Shown here one piece after another: positions 1 through 13,666 of a DNA stretch of 64,000 nt. The DNA lies in assembly GCF_036323735.1 (NCBI RefSeq), contig NW_026947409.1, positions 1,312,545 through 1,376,544 on the forward strand. The letters run 5' to 3'. Made by a program: the position numbers and the translations under genes. Each line of letters starts with the position of its first letter. Position 1 is the stretch's first letter. This DNA is from Rattus norvegicus (lineage: Eukaryota > Chordata > Mammalia > Rodentia > Muridae). The notes under the pieces are model-generated. The model ran no database searches and was not told the origin of the DNA. It saw only the letters and a program-made list of their open reading frames with translations.

Positions 1-351
1 AAAGTCTTTAAAAGTAATTACTGAGACAAAAGAATCTAGTCAAAATTACTAATTATCTAGATACTGTTCTATTGAGGCTGTTGCAAAGGAAACATTTGTG
101 AGGAAAAAATAGTAAAAGACCATGACATGATCTTGTTTAGACTCTGATGTGATTCTTTCAAAGAAGTAGTCTGCCTTAGTTACCATAGTAACAGCACTGT
201 ACTAAGTGAACTTTGAAAATTGTTACAGTGCTTGTTTTTTTGTTGTTTTTTTTTCTGCTGCCTGATTTGTTAAGATGGAGGATTATGCATTAACTCTGCA
301 CCTAGAATCATTGTAGGTGAGGATTTAGGTAAGCTATTTAGAAAGATTAAT
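1..351. other. AT-rich flank without recognised gene
   Basis: No coding region or repeat family was recognised. A T-rich tract lies near 234-252. By eye the sequence does not match the DNA upstream of the duplicated block at 33311, which matters because it is the left flank of the L1 that precedes copy A of that block. Confidence 0.6.
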
Positions 352-907
352 CATGAGGGCCCAGGAGCGGCAGGACACCTGCCTGAGACACCACCGGAAC
401 CTGAAAGAAACAGACCGGATAAACAGTTCTCTGCACCAAAATCCCATGGGAGGGAGAGCTAAACCTTCAGAGAGGCAGACAAGCCTGGGAAACCAGAAGA
501 GACTGCTCCCTGCACACACATCTCGGACGTCAGAGGAAAAAGCCAAAGACCATCTGGAACCCTGGTGCACTGAAGCTCCCGGAAGGGGCGGCACAGGTCT
601 TCCTGGTTGCTGCCGCTGCAGAGAGCCCCTGGGCAGCACCCCACGAGCAAACCTGAGCCTCGGGACCACAGGAAAGACCAAATTTTCTGCTGCAAGAAAG
701 CTGCCTGGTGAACTCATGACACAGGCCCACAGCAACAGCTGAAGACCTTTAGAGAGGAAAAACTACACGCCCGAAAGCAGAACACACTGTCCCCGTAACT
801 GACTGAAAGAGAGGAAAACAGGTCTACAGCACTCCTGACACACAGGCTTATAGGACAGTCTAGCCACTGTCAGAAATAGCAGAACAAAGTAACACTAGAA
901 TAATCTG
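352..907 (+). promoter_or_regulatory. L1 no. 1 5' UTR, non-monomeric part
   Basis: This GC-richer stretch leads into ORF1 and resembles the ORF1-proximal 5' UTR of the second L1 (about 18250-18681): both contain the TTCAGAGA-GCAGAC block and the CTGTCAGAAA block just before the ATG. In rat L1 the main promoter lies in upstream tandem monomers, which are absent here, so promoter activity is doubtful. ORFs read across this region on either strand overlap UTR sequence and are not genes. Confidence 0.75.
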
Positions 908-1981
908 ATGGCGAGAGGCAAGCACAGGAACCCAAGCAACAGAAACCAAGACTACATGCCATCATCGGAGCCCAATTCTCCCACCAAAACAAACATGGAA
1001 TATCCAAACACACCAGAAAAGCAAGATCTAGTTTCAAAATCATATTTGATCATGATGCTGGAAGACTTCAAGAAAGACATGAACACACTTAGGGAAACAC
1101 AGGAAAACATTAATAAACAAGTAGAAGCCTACAGAGAGGAATCTCAAAAATCCCTGAAAGAATTCCCGGAAAACACAATCAAACAGTTGAAGGAATTAAA
1201 AATGGAAATAGAAGCAATCAAGAAAGAACACATGGAAACAACCCTGGATATAGAAAACCAAAAGAAGAGACAAGGAGCTGTAGATACAAGCTTCACCAAC
1301 AGAATACAAGAGATGGAAGAGAGAATCTCAGGAGCAGAAGATTCCATAGAAATCATTGACTCAACTGTCAAAGATAATGTAAAGCGGAAAAAGCTACTGG
1401 TCCAAAACATACAGGAAATCCAGGACTCAAGGAGAAGATCAAACCTAAGGATAATAGGTATAGAAGAGAGTGAAGACTCCCAGCTCAAAGAACCAGTAAA
1501 TATCTTCAACAAAATCATAGAAGAAAACTTCCCTAACCTAAAAAAAGAGATACCCATAGACATACAAGAAGCCTACAGAACTCCAAATAGATTGGACCAG
1601 AAAAGAAATACCTCCCGTCACATAATTGTCAAAACACCAAACGCACAAAATAAAGAAAGAATATTAAAAGCAGTAAGGGAAAAATGTCAAGTAACATATA
1701 AAGGGAGACCTATGAGAATCACACCAGACTTCTCGCCAGAAACTATGAAGGCCAGAAGATCCTGGACTGATGTCATACAGACCCTAAGAGAACACAAATG
1801 CCAGCCCAGGTTACTGTATCCAGCAAAACTCTCAATTAACATTGATGGAGAAACCAAGATATTCCATGCCAAAACCAAATTTACACAATATCTTTCTACA
1901 AATCCAGCACTACAAAGGATAATAAATGGTAAAGCCCAACATAAGGAGGCAAGCTATACCCTAGAAGAAGCAAGAAACTAA
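908..1981 (+). CDS. L1 ORF1 protein (ORF1p), intact
   Basis: An uninterrupted 357-residue frame, close to the usual rodent ORF1p length of about 360-370. ORF1p is a cytoplasmic trimeric RNA-binding nucleic-acid chaperone that coats L1 RNA. A basic Ser/Asn/Pro-rich N-terminus (about residues 1-45) is followed by a heptad-like Glu/Lys/Gln-rich coiled coil (about 50-165). An RRM-type segment starts near RRSNLRIIGIEE (about residue 175). The C-terminal domain contains RRSWTDVIQTL and LLYPAKLS (about 281-305). The ATG at 908 follows the conserved 5' UTR end and gives the family start MARGKHRN; the second L1 has the same start at 18682. Long minus-strand frames over it (1144-1563, 1687-1878) are shadows. 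Whether it is transcribed is unknown, because the monomer promoter is missing. Confidence 0.93.
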   Translation: MARGKHRNPSNRNQDYMPSSEPNSPTKTNMEYPNTPEKQDLVSKSYLIMMLEDFKKDMNTLRETQENINKQVEAYREESQKSLKEFPENTIKQLKELKMEIEAIKKEHMETTLDIENQKKRQGAVDTSFTNRIQEMEERISGAEDSIEIIDSTVKDNVKRKKLLVQNIQEIQDSRRRSNLRIIGIEESEDSQLKEPVNIFNKIIEENFPNLKKEIPIDIQEAYRTPNRLDQKRNTSRHIIVKTPNAQNKERILKAVREKCQVTYKGRPMRITPDFSPETMKARRSWTDVIQTLREHKCQPRLLYPAKLSINIDGETKIFHAKTKFTQYLSTNPALQRIINGKAQHKEASYTLEEARN

Positions 1982-2040
1982 TCGTCTTGGCAACAAAACA
2001 AAGAGAATGAAAGCACACAAACATAACCTCACATCCAAAT

Positions 2041-5000
2041 ATGAATATAAAGGGAAACAATAATCACTATTCCTTAACATCTCTCAGTATTAATGGCCTC
2101 AACTCCCCAATAAAAAGACATAGATTAACAAACTGGATACGCAATGAGGACCCTGCATTCTGCTTCCTACAGGAAACACACCTCAGACACAAAGACAGAC
2201 ACTACCTCAGAGTGAAAGGCTGGAAAACAACTTTCCAAGCAAATGGTCAGAAGTAGCAAGCTGGAGTTGCCATTCTAATATCAAATAAAATCAATTTCCA
2301 GCAAAAAGTCATCAAAAAAGATAAAGAAGGACACTTCATATTCATCAAAGGAAAAATCCACCAAGATGAACTCTCAATCCTAAATATCTATGCCCCAATT
2401 ACAAGGGCACCTACTTATGTAAAAGAACCCTTATTAAGCTCAAAACACACATTGCACCTCACACAATAATAGTGGGAGATTTCAACACCCCACTCTCATC
2501 AATGGACAGATCATGGAAACAGAAATTAAACAGTGATGTCGACAGACTAAGAGAAGTCATGAGCCAAATGGACTTAACGGATATTTATAGAACATTCTAT
2601 CCTAAAACAAAAGGATATACCTTCTTCTCAGCTCCTCATGGTACTTTCTCCAAAATTGACCATATAATTGGTCAAAAAACAGGCCTCAACAGGTACAGAA
2701 AGATAGAAATAATCCCATGCGTGCTATCGGACCACCACGGCCTAAAACTGGTCTTCAATAACAATAAGGGAAGAATGCCCACATATACGTGGAAATTGAA
2801 CAATGCTCTACTCAATGATAACCTGGTCAAGGTAGAAATAAAGAAAGAAATTAAAAACTTTTTAGAATTTAATGAAAATGAAGATACAACATACTCAAAC
2901 TTATGGGACACAATGAAAGCTGTGCTAAGAGGAAAACACATAGCGCTGAGTGCCTGCAGAAAGAAACAGGAAAGAGCATATGTCAGCAGCTTGACAGCAC
3001 ACCTAAAAGCTCTAGAACAAAAAGAAGCAAATACACCCAGGAGGAGTAGAAGGCAGGAAATAATCAAACTCAGAGCTGAAATCAACCAAGTAGAAACAAA
3101 AAGGACCATAGAAAGAATCAACAGGACCAAAAGTTGGTTCTTTGAGAAAATCAACAAGATAGATAAACCCTTAGCCAGACTAACGAGAGGACACAGAGAG
3201 TGCGTCCAAATTAATAAAATCAGAAATGAAAAGGGAGACATAACTACAGATTCAGAGGAAATTCAAAAAATCATCAGATCTTACTATAAAAACCTATATT
3301 CAACAAAATTTGAAAATCTTCAGGAAATGGACAATTTCCTAGACAGATACCAGGTATCAAAGTTAAATCAGGAACAGATAAACCAGTTAAACAACCCCAT
3401 AACTCCTAAGGAAATAGAAACAGTCATTAAAGGTCTCCCAACCAAAAAGAGCCCAGGTCCAGATGGGTTTAGTGCAGAATTCTATCAAACCTTCATAGAA
3501 GACCTCATACCAATATTATCCAAACTATTCCACAAAATTGAAACAGATGGAGCCCTACCGAATTCCTTCTACAAATCTACAATTACTCTTATAACAAAAC
3601 CACACAAAGACCCAACAAAGAAAGAGAACTTCAGACCAATTTCCCTTATGAATATCGACGCAAAAATACTCAATAAAATTCTGGCAAACCGAATTCAAGA
3701 GCACATCAAAACAATCATCCACCATGATCAAGTAGGCTTCATCCCAGGCATGCAGGGATGGTTTAATATACGGAAAACCATCAACGTGATCCATTATATA
3801 AACAAACTGAAAGAACAGAACCACATGATCATTTCATTAGATGCTGAGAAAGCATTTGACAAAATTCAACACCCCTTCATGATAAAAGTCCTGGAAAGAA
3901 TAGGAATTCAAGGCCCATACCTAAACATAGTAAAAGCATTATACAGCAAACCAGTTGCTAACATTAAACTAAATGAAGAGAAACTCGAAGCAATCCCACT
4001 AAAATCAGGGACTAGACAAGGCTGCCCACTCTCTCCCTACTTATTCAATATAGTTCTTGAAGTTCTAGCCAGAGCAATCAGACAACAAAAGGAGATCAAA
4101 GGGATACAGATCGGAAAAGAAGAGGTCAAAATATCACTATTTGCAGATGATATGATAGTATATTTAAGTGATCCCAAAAGTTCCCCAGAGAACTACTAAA
4201 GCTGATAAACAACTTCAGCAAAGTGGCTGGGTATAAAATTAACTCAAATAAATCAGTTGCCTTCCTCTATACAAAAGAGAAACAAGCCGAGAAAGAAATT
4301 AGGGAAACGACACCCTTCATAATAGACCCAAATAATATAAAGTACCTCGGTGTGACTTTAACCAAGCAAGTAAAAGATCTGTACAATAAGAACTTCAAGA
4401 CACTGAAGAAAGAAATTGAAGAAGACCTCAGAAGATGGAAAGATCTCCCATGCTCATGGATTGGCAGGATTAATATAGTAAAAGTGGCCATTTTACCAAA
4501 AGCAATCTACAGATTCAATGCAATCCCCATCAAAATACCAATCCAATTCTTCAAAGAGTTAGACAGAACAATTTGCAAATTCATCTGGAATAACAAAAAA
4601 CCCAGGATTGCTAAAACTATCCTCAACAATAAAAGGACTTCAGGGGGAATCACTATCCCTGAACTCAAGCAGTATTACAGAGCAATAGTGATAAAAACTG
4701 CATGGTATTGGTACAGAGACAGACAGATAGACCAATGGAATAGAATTGAAGACCCAGAAATGAACCCACACACCTATGGTCACTTGATTTTTGACAAAGG
4801 AGCCAAAACCATCCAATGGAAAAAAGATAGCATTTTCAGCAAATGGTGCTGGTTCAACTGGAGGGCAACATGTAGAAGAATGCAGATCGATCCATGCTTA
4901 TCACCCTGTACAAAGCTTAAGTCGAAGTGGATCAAGGACCTCCACATCAAACCAGACACACTCAAACTAATAGAAGAAAAACTAGGGAAGCATCTGGAAC

Positions 5001-5864
5001 ACATGGGCACTGGAAAAAATTTCCTGAACAAAACACCAATGGCTTATGCTCTAAGATCAAGAATTGACAAATGGGATCTCATAAAACTGCAAAGCTTCTG
5101 TAAGGCAAAGGACACTGTAGTTAGGACAAAACGGCAACCAACAGATTGGGAAAAGATCTTTACCAATCCTACAACAGATAGAGGCCTTATATCCAAAATA
5201 TACAAAGAACTCAAGAAGTTAGACCGCAGGGAAACAAATAACCCTATTAAAAATGGTGTTCAGAGCTAAACAAAGAATTCACAGCTGAGGAATGCCGAAT
5301 GGCTGAGAAACACCTAAAGAAATGTTCAACATCTTTAGTCATAAGGGAAATCCAAATCAAAACAACCCTGAGATTTCACCTCATACCAGTGAGAAAGGCT
5401 AAGATCAAAAACACAGGTGACAGCAGATGCTGGCGAGGATGTGGAGAAAGAGGAACACTCCTCCATTGTTGGTGGGATTGCAGACTGGTACAACCATTCT
5501 GAAAATCCGTCTGGGGGTTCCTCAGGAAATTGGACACTGTACTGCCTGAGGATCCACCTATACCTCTCTTGGGCATATGCCTAAAAGATGCCCCAACATA
5601 TAAAAAAGACCCGTGCTCCACTATGTTCATCACAGCCTTATTTATAATAGCCAGAAGCTGGAAAGAACCCTGATACCCTTCAACAGAGGAAAGGATACAG
5701 AAAATATGGTACATCTACACAATGGTATATTACTCAGCTATCAAAAACAATTTCTTTATGAAATTCGAATCAAATGGTTGGAATTAGAAAATATCATCCT
5801 GAGTGAGGTAACCTAATCACAAAAAAACACACATGGTATGCACTCATTGATAAGTGGCTATTAG
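2041..5864 (+). pseudogene. L1 ORF2 (endonuclease / reverse transcriptase), five lesions
   Basis: ORF2p would be about 1270 residues: an APE-type endonuclease, a reverse transcriptase, and a C-terminal Cys-rich domain. Visible parts are the endonuclease start (2041-2256) and its GDFN motif (from about 2475). The RT domain follows, with SPGPDGF (about 3450), DAEKAFDKIQH (about 3840), GTRQGCPLSPYLF (about 4010) and the catalytic FADD at 4140-4151. A C-terminal region with CWWDC lies near 5460. Lesions: TAG at 2254-2256; a one-base deletion near 2437; a one-base deletion near 4183; a one-base deletion near 5250; TGA at 5500-5502. Comparison with the L1 at 17513 (and, for the first deletion, the antisense L1 at 48761) shows one extra base at each deletion site. 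The frame segments are 2041-2256, about 2472-4199, 4223-5269 and 5299-5502. The family stop is TAG at 5862-5864. The RT core itself is uninterrupted. Confidence 0.93.
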
Positions 5865-6529
5865 CCCAAATACTTGAATTACCCTAGATGCCTAGACAAA
5901 TGAAACAGAAGACGGATGATCAAAATGTGAATGCTTCACTTCTTCTTTAAAAGTGGAACAAGAATACACTTTTCAGGGAATAGAGAGGCAAAAATTAAAA
6001 CAGAGACAGAAGGAACACCCATTCAGAGCCTGCCCCACATGTGGCCCATACATATTCAGCCATCCAATTAGACAAGATGGATGAAGCAAAGAAGTGCAGG
6101 CTGACAGGAGCCGGATGTAGATCTCTCCTGAGAGATACAGCCAGAATACATCAAATACAGATGTGAATGCCAGCAGCAAACCACTGAACTGAGAATAGGA
6201 CCCCCGTTGAAGGAATCAGAGAAAGAACTGGAAGAGCTTGAAGGGGCTCGAGACCCCATATGTACAACAATGCCAAGCAACCAGAGCTTCCAGGGACTAA
6301 ACCACTACCTAAAGACTATACATGGACTGACCCTGGACTCTGACCTCATAGGTAGCAATGAATATCCTAGTAAGAGCACCAGTAGAAGGGGAAGCCCCGG
6401 GTCCTGCTCAGACTAAACCCCCAGTGAACATGATTGTTGATGGGAGGGCAGCAATGGGGGGAGGATTGGGACCGGAACACCCTTATTTAGGGGAGGGGGG
6501 AGGGGCATAAAAAATGAGAGAAAAAAAAA
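5865..6529 (+). other. L1 no. 1 3' UTR with G-rich polypurine tract
   Basis: A non-coding tail of the element ending in a G-rich purine run (about 6441-6500), which can in principle form G-quadruplexes, as is known for L1 3' UTRs. It then breaks to a short A-rich end. The block with GAAATGTAAATAAGAAATAC present at 24303 and, in a variant, at 48233 is absent, so this 3' UTR is short. Confidence 0.85.
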
Positions 6530-7261
6530 GTAGAATGACTTTTTCCTAAAGTACTTATGTTAATTTGTGATATTCAAAAATGAATTTTGCTTTCTTTTTC
6601 CAAATGCCAATACCAATGTACAAAATCCATAGGTAGTGAGAAAGATAATTGTTGCGGTTCTTCAATAATCGTTTCCTTTGGTTATTGGAATTTTAACCAT
6701 GTGTTTCAAAATTAATCTAAGTATTGTCATTTCGATCAGTAGATGTAGAAGAAACAATGATATAAACCACATCTGCAAGCTATAGAAACTTTTCCAAGCA
6801 ATTCCAATTGACACTCTTACACAAATACTTTTTATAATAAATGTAGTAAACAAAATACTCCTATACAAATAGTAATATCTTTGGAGTTAAGTTCACATTA
6901 AATTCAAACTTTCTCTCTAGATATAGAGTCTTATTAATTAATCTATTATTACTTTGGAAGGAATAAAAGAGAATATGGATATATAGATATGAATTTCATT
7001 TCTTCCATGAATGTTTAAACAAGATTCTTCCCTTTTAATATTCCCAGTCTCTTGATTTGTTTCCGGATATCACAGATCCCATAAGGGTTGGATTAAAAAG
7101 TGTTCACTATGTCATGATAATAAATTTAGTCTTAGAAATTCCCTATTTGTTGCTACTTATGAATAAGGAATTTTGAATCAGATCAAGCAACTTGAGTCCA
7201 CAGAGATGTTTTCCTTCTCTAATTATCATTTGCACACATTTGTTCATAATACCATGTCATA

Positions 7262-7345
7262 GCCAGAGTTTCTATTACTGTTGTGAAATACCAGGACCAA
7301 AAGGGAAAACAGGAAAGTTGGGGAAGAAAGTGTTTATTTTAGTTT
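7262..7345 (+). mobile_element. URR1-like hAT DNA transposon fragment (copy A)
   Basis: The stretch GTTTCTATTACTGTTGTGAAA, followed by a GACCAAAAGGGAAA block and an AAAGTGTTTATTTTAG block, resembles the 5' part of rodent URR1 non-autonomous hAT elements. It is cut off by the antisense L1 that follows. The same fragment is present at 34137-34225. Family name is from recognition only. Confidence 0.6.
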
Positions 7346-8363
7346 ATATTTTCTTTTTTTAAATTTTATTTAATAGAATTTTACAATCCAGATTTCATCC
7401 CTCTCCAAGCCCATACTCTTACTGTTCTACATCCCTTAGCTACTCCCCTCATGCCCATCTGAATGAAGCTGTCTCCCACTGCACCCCTAGTCTACCAGAC
7501 CTCTCCACTCTCTGGGGACTCAAGTCTCTTGATGGTTAAGTGCATTTTCTCTTGTTGTGTCTAGAACCAACACTCCAGGCTTAGAGGCCTCATACTAGAT
7601 TGTGCATGATGCCGCATTGATATCTTAGTGTCTTAAAAAAACACTGGTGTCTTGTTCAGTTAACACTGCTGGTCCTCCTGCAGGGTTTCTCCCCTCCTCA
7701 ACTTCTTCCACTTTCCCCTAGTTCGACCACAGGGCTTAGAAGCTTCTGTTCATTGCCTGAGTGTAATTGTCTGCATCTGACTCTTTAAGCTGGGTGTTGG
7801 GTCTTTCAGAAGGCAGTCATGTCAGGTCCATTTTGTGAACATGACAAAGCATGAATAATAGTGTCAGGCCTTGGGGGCCTCTACTTAATCTGGTTCCCAT
7901 ATATGGCGGCTCACTGGAATTTCTTTTACTCAGGTTCTTCCCCTGTCTTGTCCCTGAAGTTCTTATAGACAGCAGCAAATATGGCTCAGAGTTTTGATTT
8001 GTGGATGGCAACCTTATCCCTCACTTGGTGCTCTCTCTTCCTCATGGAGATAGTCTCTACAAGTTCCGTCTACCCACTCCTGGACATTTCACTAAGTCCT
8101 GACAGTCTCTTACTTCTCAGTTCTCTGGAATATTCTAGAGCCAGTCCCTACCTCCAACATTTTAGCTCCTGAGGTTGCCTGTTTCCATTCATTCTACTGG
8201 CCCTCAGGGCTACAGTCCTACTCCCCACCAATACCTGACCATGTTCCCCTCTTTCACTTCCTGTCTCCTTTCTTACCCAGGTCCCTCACTTTTCACTTCT
8301 GTCGTTCATTTCTTCTCGATCTCAAGTGGAATTGAGGTTCTTCACTTTGGCACATCACCTTAT
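7346..8363 (-). mobile_element. Antisense L1 3' UTR fragment (Lx-like), copy A
   Basis: A pyrimidine-rich plus strand with the landmarks of an older rodent L1 3' UTR read backwards: a TTTATTTAATAGAATTTTACA start, a TCTCCACTCTCTGGGGACTC block, GGGTCTTTCAGAAGGCAGTC near 7800, and GTCAGGCCTTGGGGGCCTC near 7863. Reading frames here are incidental. The parallel copy is at 34226-35235. Confidence 0.8.
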
Positions 8364-8430
8364 TAAACTTTTAATTTTCCTTTTATAAAAATTGGATATT
8401 TTTGTTTACATTTCAAATATTATTCACTTT

Positions 8431-8598
8431 CCCAGCTTTCCAGTCATAAGACACCTATCCTTTCCCCCAACAGTTCTTCTATATAGGTATTCCCCCTCAC
8501 TAACCACTCCCTTTCCCAGCTTTCCAGTCATAAGACACCTATCCCTTCCCCCAACAGTTCTTCTATATAGGTATTCCCCCTCACTAACCACTCCCTTT
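8431..8598. repeat. 84-bp perfect-like tandem duplication
   Basis: Two head-to-tail copies start at 8431 and 8515 with CCCAGCTTTCCAGTCATAAG; by eye they differ at one base. The unit lies inside the antisense L1 fragment of A1. The parallel site in copy B (about 35300) is single, so the duplication arose after the segmental duplication or was lost from B. Confidence 0.9.
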
Positions 8599-8992
8599 CC
8601 CAGAACCCCTTGACATTCCCCTACACTGCGGGTTCCACCTTTGCTAGGCCTAAGAGCATCTCCTCCCATTGAGGTCCAACAAGGCCATTCTCTGCTACAT
8701 ATGCTGTTGGAGCCATAGTTGTGTCCATGTACAGTCTTTGAATATTGGTTTAGTACCAGAAAGCTATATGTCATTTGCATTGTGGTTCTTATGGGCTTGA
8801 AAGCCCATTCAATCCTGGTAATCCTTTCTCCAAATTTACTAACCTGAGGTTCGTTTGCATTCCACTGTTTTGCCAAAAACATCTCACTTCTGTAATCGGC
8901 ATGCTCTACCTGGTTTGCTCAGGAAAGATCTATATTTGTTTCCTGGCAGCATGCACTTCTTAGCATCATCAATCTTATGTAGTTTTGTGGCA

Positions 8993-8993
8993 G

Positions 8994-9047
<54 letters not shown>

Positions 9048-9170
9048 TTCTATCTCTATGTCTATCTACCTATGTCTATATCTATATGTATATCTATATG
9101 TATATCTATATCTATATATGCATATGTATATGTATATGCATATCTATATATGTATATGTATATATTTAGT
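8993..9170. repeat. TCTA / TATATC microsatellite
   Basis: A run of ATCT/TCTA repeats to about 9049 grades into interrupted TATATC/TATATG repeats. Frames with long Ser-Ile-Tyr-Leu runs here (for example 8985-9206) are translations of the microsatellite. B1 has a matching tract at 35762. Confidence 0.95.
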
Positions 9171-9663
9171 GGCTATTTACAGCTATGTGGTTATGTGGAA
9201 TTTTAGGATGGATTGTGTACAACTAGGTCAAAAATGTAAAATCACCAAAGGCAAATGCCAATCAGACTCGCTCCCGTTATTGTGAATCTATTGAAGTTTA
9301 AGTCTCTCTGTACATCAACCCAGTCCTCTTCCTGCCCATCCTCCTGATTCTTATGTTTGGCCAGAAGAAAGAATCATGGTAAAACCTACAAAACCCTTAA
9401 ATATGGCCTTGGGAACACCGGAAGGTAAATATTATAGAACTGATATCTAATACGACTAGAGATCCGCATTCTATACTCCATGATGTTCTTTGCTTTATTG
9501 ATGTCTCATAAATTTTGGATAAATTAAGGATTTGGGAGTTTATCATTTGAATTAGGTACACAATATTTACACTTTTATATTCATTCTATAGCAGGGCACG
9601 CTTTGTTGCTAATTCATTGCAAACACTGGAATTGCAAAACAGAATTTTTGAATACACATTCAG

Positions 9664-9667
<4 letters not shown>

Positions 9668-9711
<44 letters not shown>
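9668..9711. repeat. AT dinucleotide repeat
   Basis: About 21 AT/TA steps within the non-L1 part of A1. Unit B1 has the same tract at 36497; units A2, A3 and B2 have only a short ATATAT-like seed there. Confidence 0.95.
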
Positions 9712-9716
<5 letters not shown>

Positions 9717-10764
9717 TCTATAAAGGAAAGTACAATACGAAAATGAAATGCAATATTCAATCAATTAAAGGTCTGTAGGGAAAATACTGACCTTTCGGGA
9801 ACAGAGATAACCTAGTAAATTGAAGTGTATGTTCCTAGATCTTTTTATTCATGCCAAGTGCCTTACTTACTTTCTCTTTTAGAGCATGTAGCCTCTATTG
9901 AAGCAAAGAGAAGTCTCTAGCTTTACATAGATGGAGTACCTAAAGGTTTCCCCTGTGTCACAGGAGTCATACCGGAAAAGGCACTCTCGAAACTGGTCAA
10001 TGTAAGGAAAGCTATTTGCAGGTAGGCCATGACAGTTCTCAGAGACATCATCATTAGTCCCTCCATGAAATATCTCTTGTATCCTGGAGATCCCTAGCTT
10101 CTCCTGTGATGTCACAAGTGTTTTCGTGTCTGCAAATGCCTCTCAGGAATGACTTCAGTACCTATAGGGTTTACTAATCGACCTCTAGTTCAGAGGAAAT
10201 ATCAATTAGGGAGTGAGAACAAAGAGAATGAAAATTTCAGAGATGGGGAGTTCGAAGATGGCCTTCTGTCTTGGTATATTAAAAAGGAAGAAATATGTCG
10301 ACCCTATAAATCTCACAGTCCTTGGTAGGATTTGATTAGGTACATGGGATCAGGAGCTCAGAGCCTGTCAGCAGCATCTGGACTTCCCTGCTTCTAGTTG
10401 TTCTTGTAAGTCATACAGTTTATATCATTAATAACTTTATTTCAAAGGCCAGGTGTTTGGAAGAACACTGTTCTTTTCCTTAGAGCTCATGGCTTTTATT
10501 TTTGGCCCAGAAGAAAAAGGTCCTAAGGAAGAAGTGAAAGACAAGTATGGTGTCCTCACCTCAGAGTAAAATCCTCTATTATTTGGAAAGCTATATTGCA
10601 GTTTGTGCCTGATACTGGTATTTGGGAGGAGATGTGTTTCTAGTCCATCATATCATTCTTTTCCCTAGAATTACTCTGACTCCCTTTGCCTGATAGTGAC
10701 CCTTTAGATTTCTCAGTCAATATGTGTGATTAGCTGGGTGTTTTCTTATTTTTAACTTATTTAA

Positions 10765-13044
<2,280 letters not shown>

Positions 13045-13635
13045 TTTTTTCTTTATTTCCTTTGTTTTATTTTTCACAAATTTTATAGCTTTTTTAATTG
13101 GATATTCCTATATTTATATTTCAAATGTTATTTTCTTTCCCAGTTTCTTGTCCATAAGATTTCTAACCGATCCCCTTATCCTTATTATAAAACCCCCCTT
13201 ACTGTGTCTGGACATTCCCTTCAACTAGCAGAAAAAACTAGGGAGAACCAAGGGCATCTCCATCTATTGGTGCCCAACAATGCCATTTTCTGCTACATAC
13301 GCAGTTGGAGCCATAGGTCTATCCATGTACAATCTGTGAGTATTCCTATAGTACCAGAAAACTGTTGTTCGTTGGCTTTGTTTTTCTTATCAGCCTAAAA
13401 GCCCCTTCAGCTCTTGTAATCGTTTCTCAAAATCTACCAATCAGAGACCTGTTTTCAGGTCACTGGTTTGCCACTATCATTCACTTCTGTATTTGACATG
13501 CTCTAGCTGTGTCTCTCATGAAAGATCTGTATCCAGTTCCTGGCAGCACTCTCTTCTTAGCTTCAACAATCTTATCTAGGTTTGGTGCCTGATATATCTA
13601 TATCTATATCTATCTATATCTATATCATATATATG

Positions 13636-13666
<31 letters not shown>

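Larger units (their letters stand above)
352..6529 (+). mobile_element. L1 (LINE-1) retrotransposon no. 1, near full length, rat type
   Basis: A sense-strand L1 with a short 5' UTR, ORF1 (908-1981), a 59-base spacer, ORF2 (2041-5864) and a 3' UTR. L1 elements copy themselves by target-primed reverse transcription: ORF1p is an RNA-binding chaperone and ORF2p an endonuclease/reverse transcriptase. ORF1 is open throughout, so the copy is young. ORF2 carries two nonsense changes and three one-base deletions, so it is not autonomous. The 5' UTR has no tandem promoter monomers, unlike the element at 17513, and is probably 5'-truncated. The 3' UTR stops inside or just after the G-rich tract and goes into a short A-run at 6520-6529. 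The last roughly 90 bases seen in the elements at 17513 and 47270 are missing. No convincing target-site duplication was found. Confidence 0.95.
8370..10764. repeat. Tandem unit A1 (antisense L1 3' end + TCTA microsatellite + unidentified segment)
   Basis: The unit opens with an antisense L1 3'-end piece (about 8370-8992; landmarks TTTCCAGTCATAAG, GAGGTCCAACAAGGCCATTC, TTTCCTGGCAGCATGCACTT). A TCTA-type microsatellite (8993-9170) follows, then about 1.6 kb of non-L1 DNA. Landmarks in that segment recur in every unit: ATGATGTTCTTTGCTTTA (about 9480), GTCAATGTAAGGAAAGCTAT (about 9997), a GACATCATCATTAG block (about 10043) and CTCATGGCTTTTA (about 10489). It is closest to unit B1 at 35236. The function of the non-L1 segment is unknown. 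Confidence 0.8.

Noticed and set aside
353..742. 129- and 133-residue frames on opposite strands
   Set aside because: They lie entirely in the L1 5' UTR and are mutual shadows in a GC-richer stretch.
2672..3241. 189-residue minus-strand hydrophobic frame
   Set aside because: Antisense shadow of the L1 ORF2; A-rich sense coding gives Leu/Phe/Ser-rich reverse frames.
8424..8882. 152-residue minus-strand frame with an internal peptide repeat
   Set aside because: The repeat is the 84-bp duplication within an antisense L1 3' UTR; no independent coding evidence.
8985..9206. Tyrosine/isoleucine-rich frames resembling membrane peptides
   Set aside because: Translations of TCTA and TATA microsatellites; the same happens at 35563-36035, 37977-38273 and 40776-41150.
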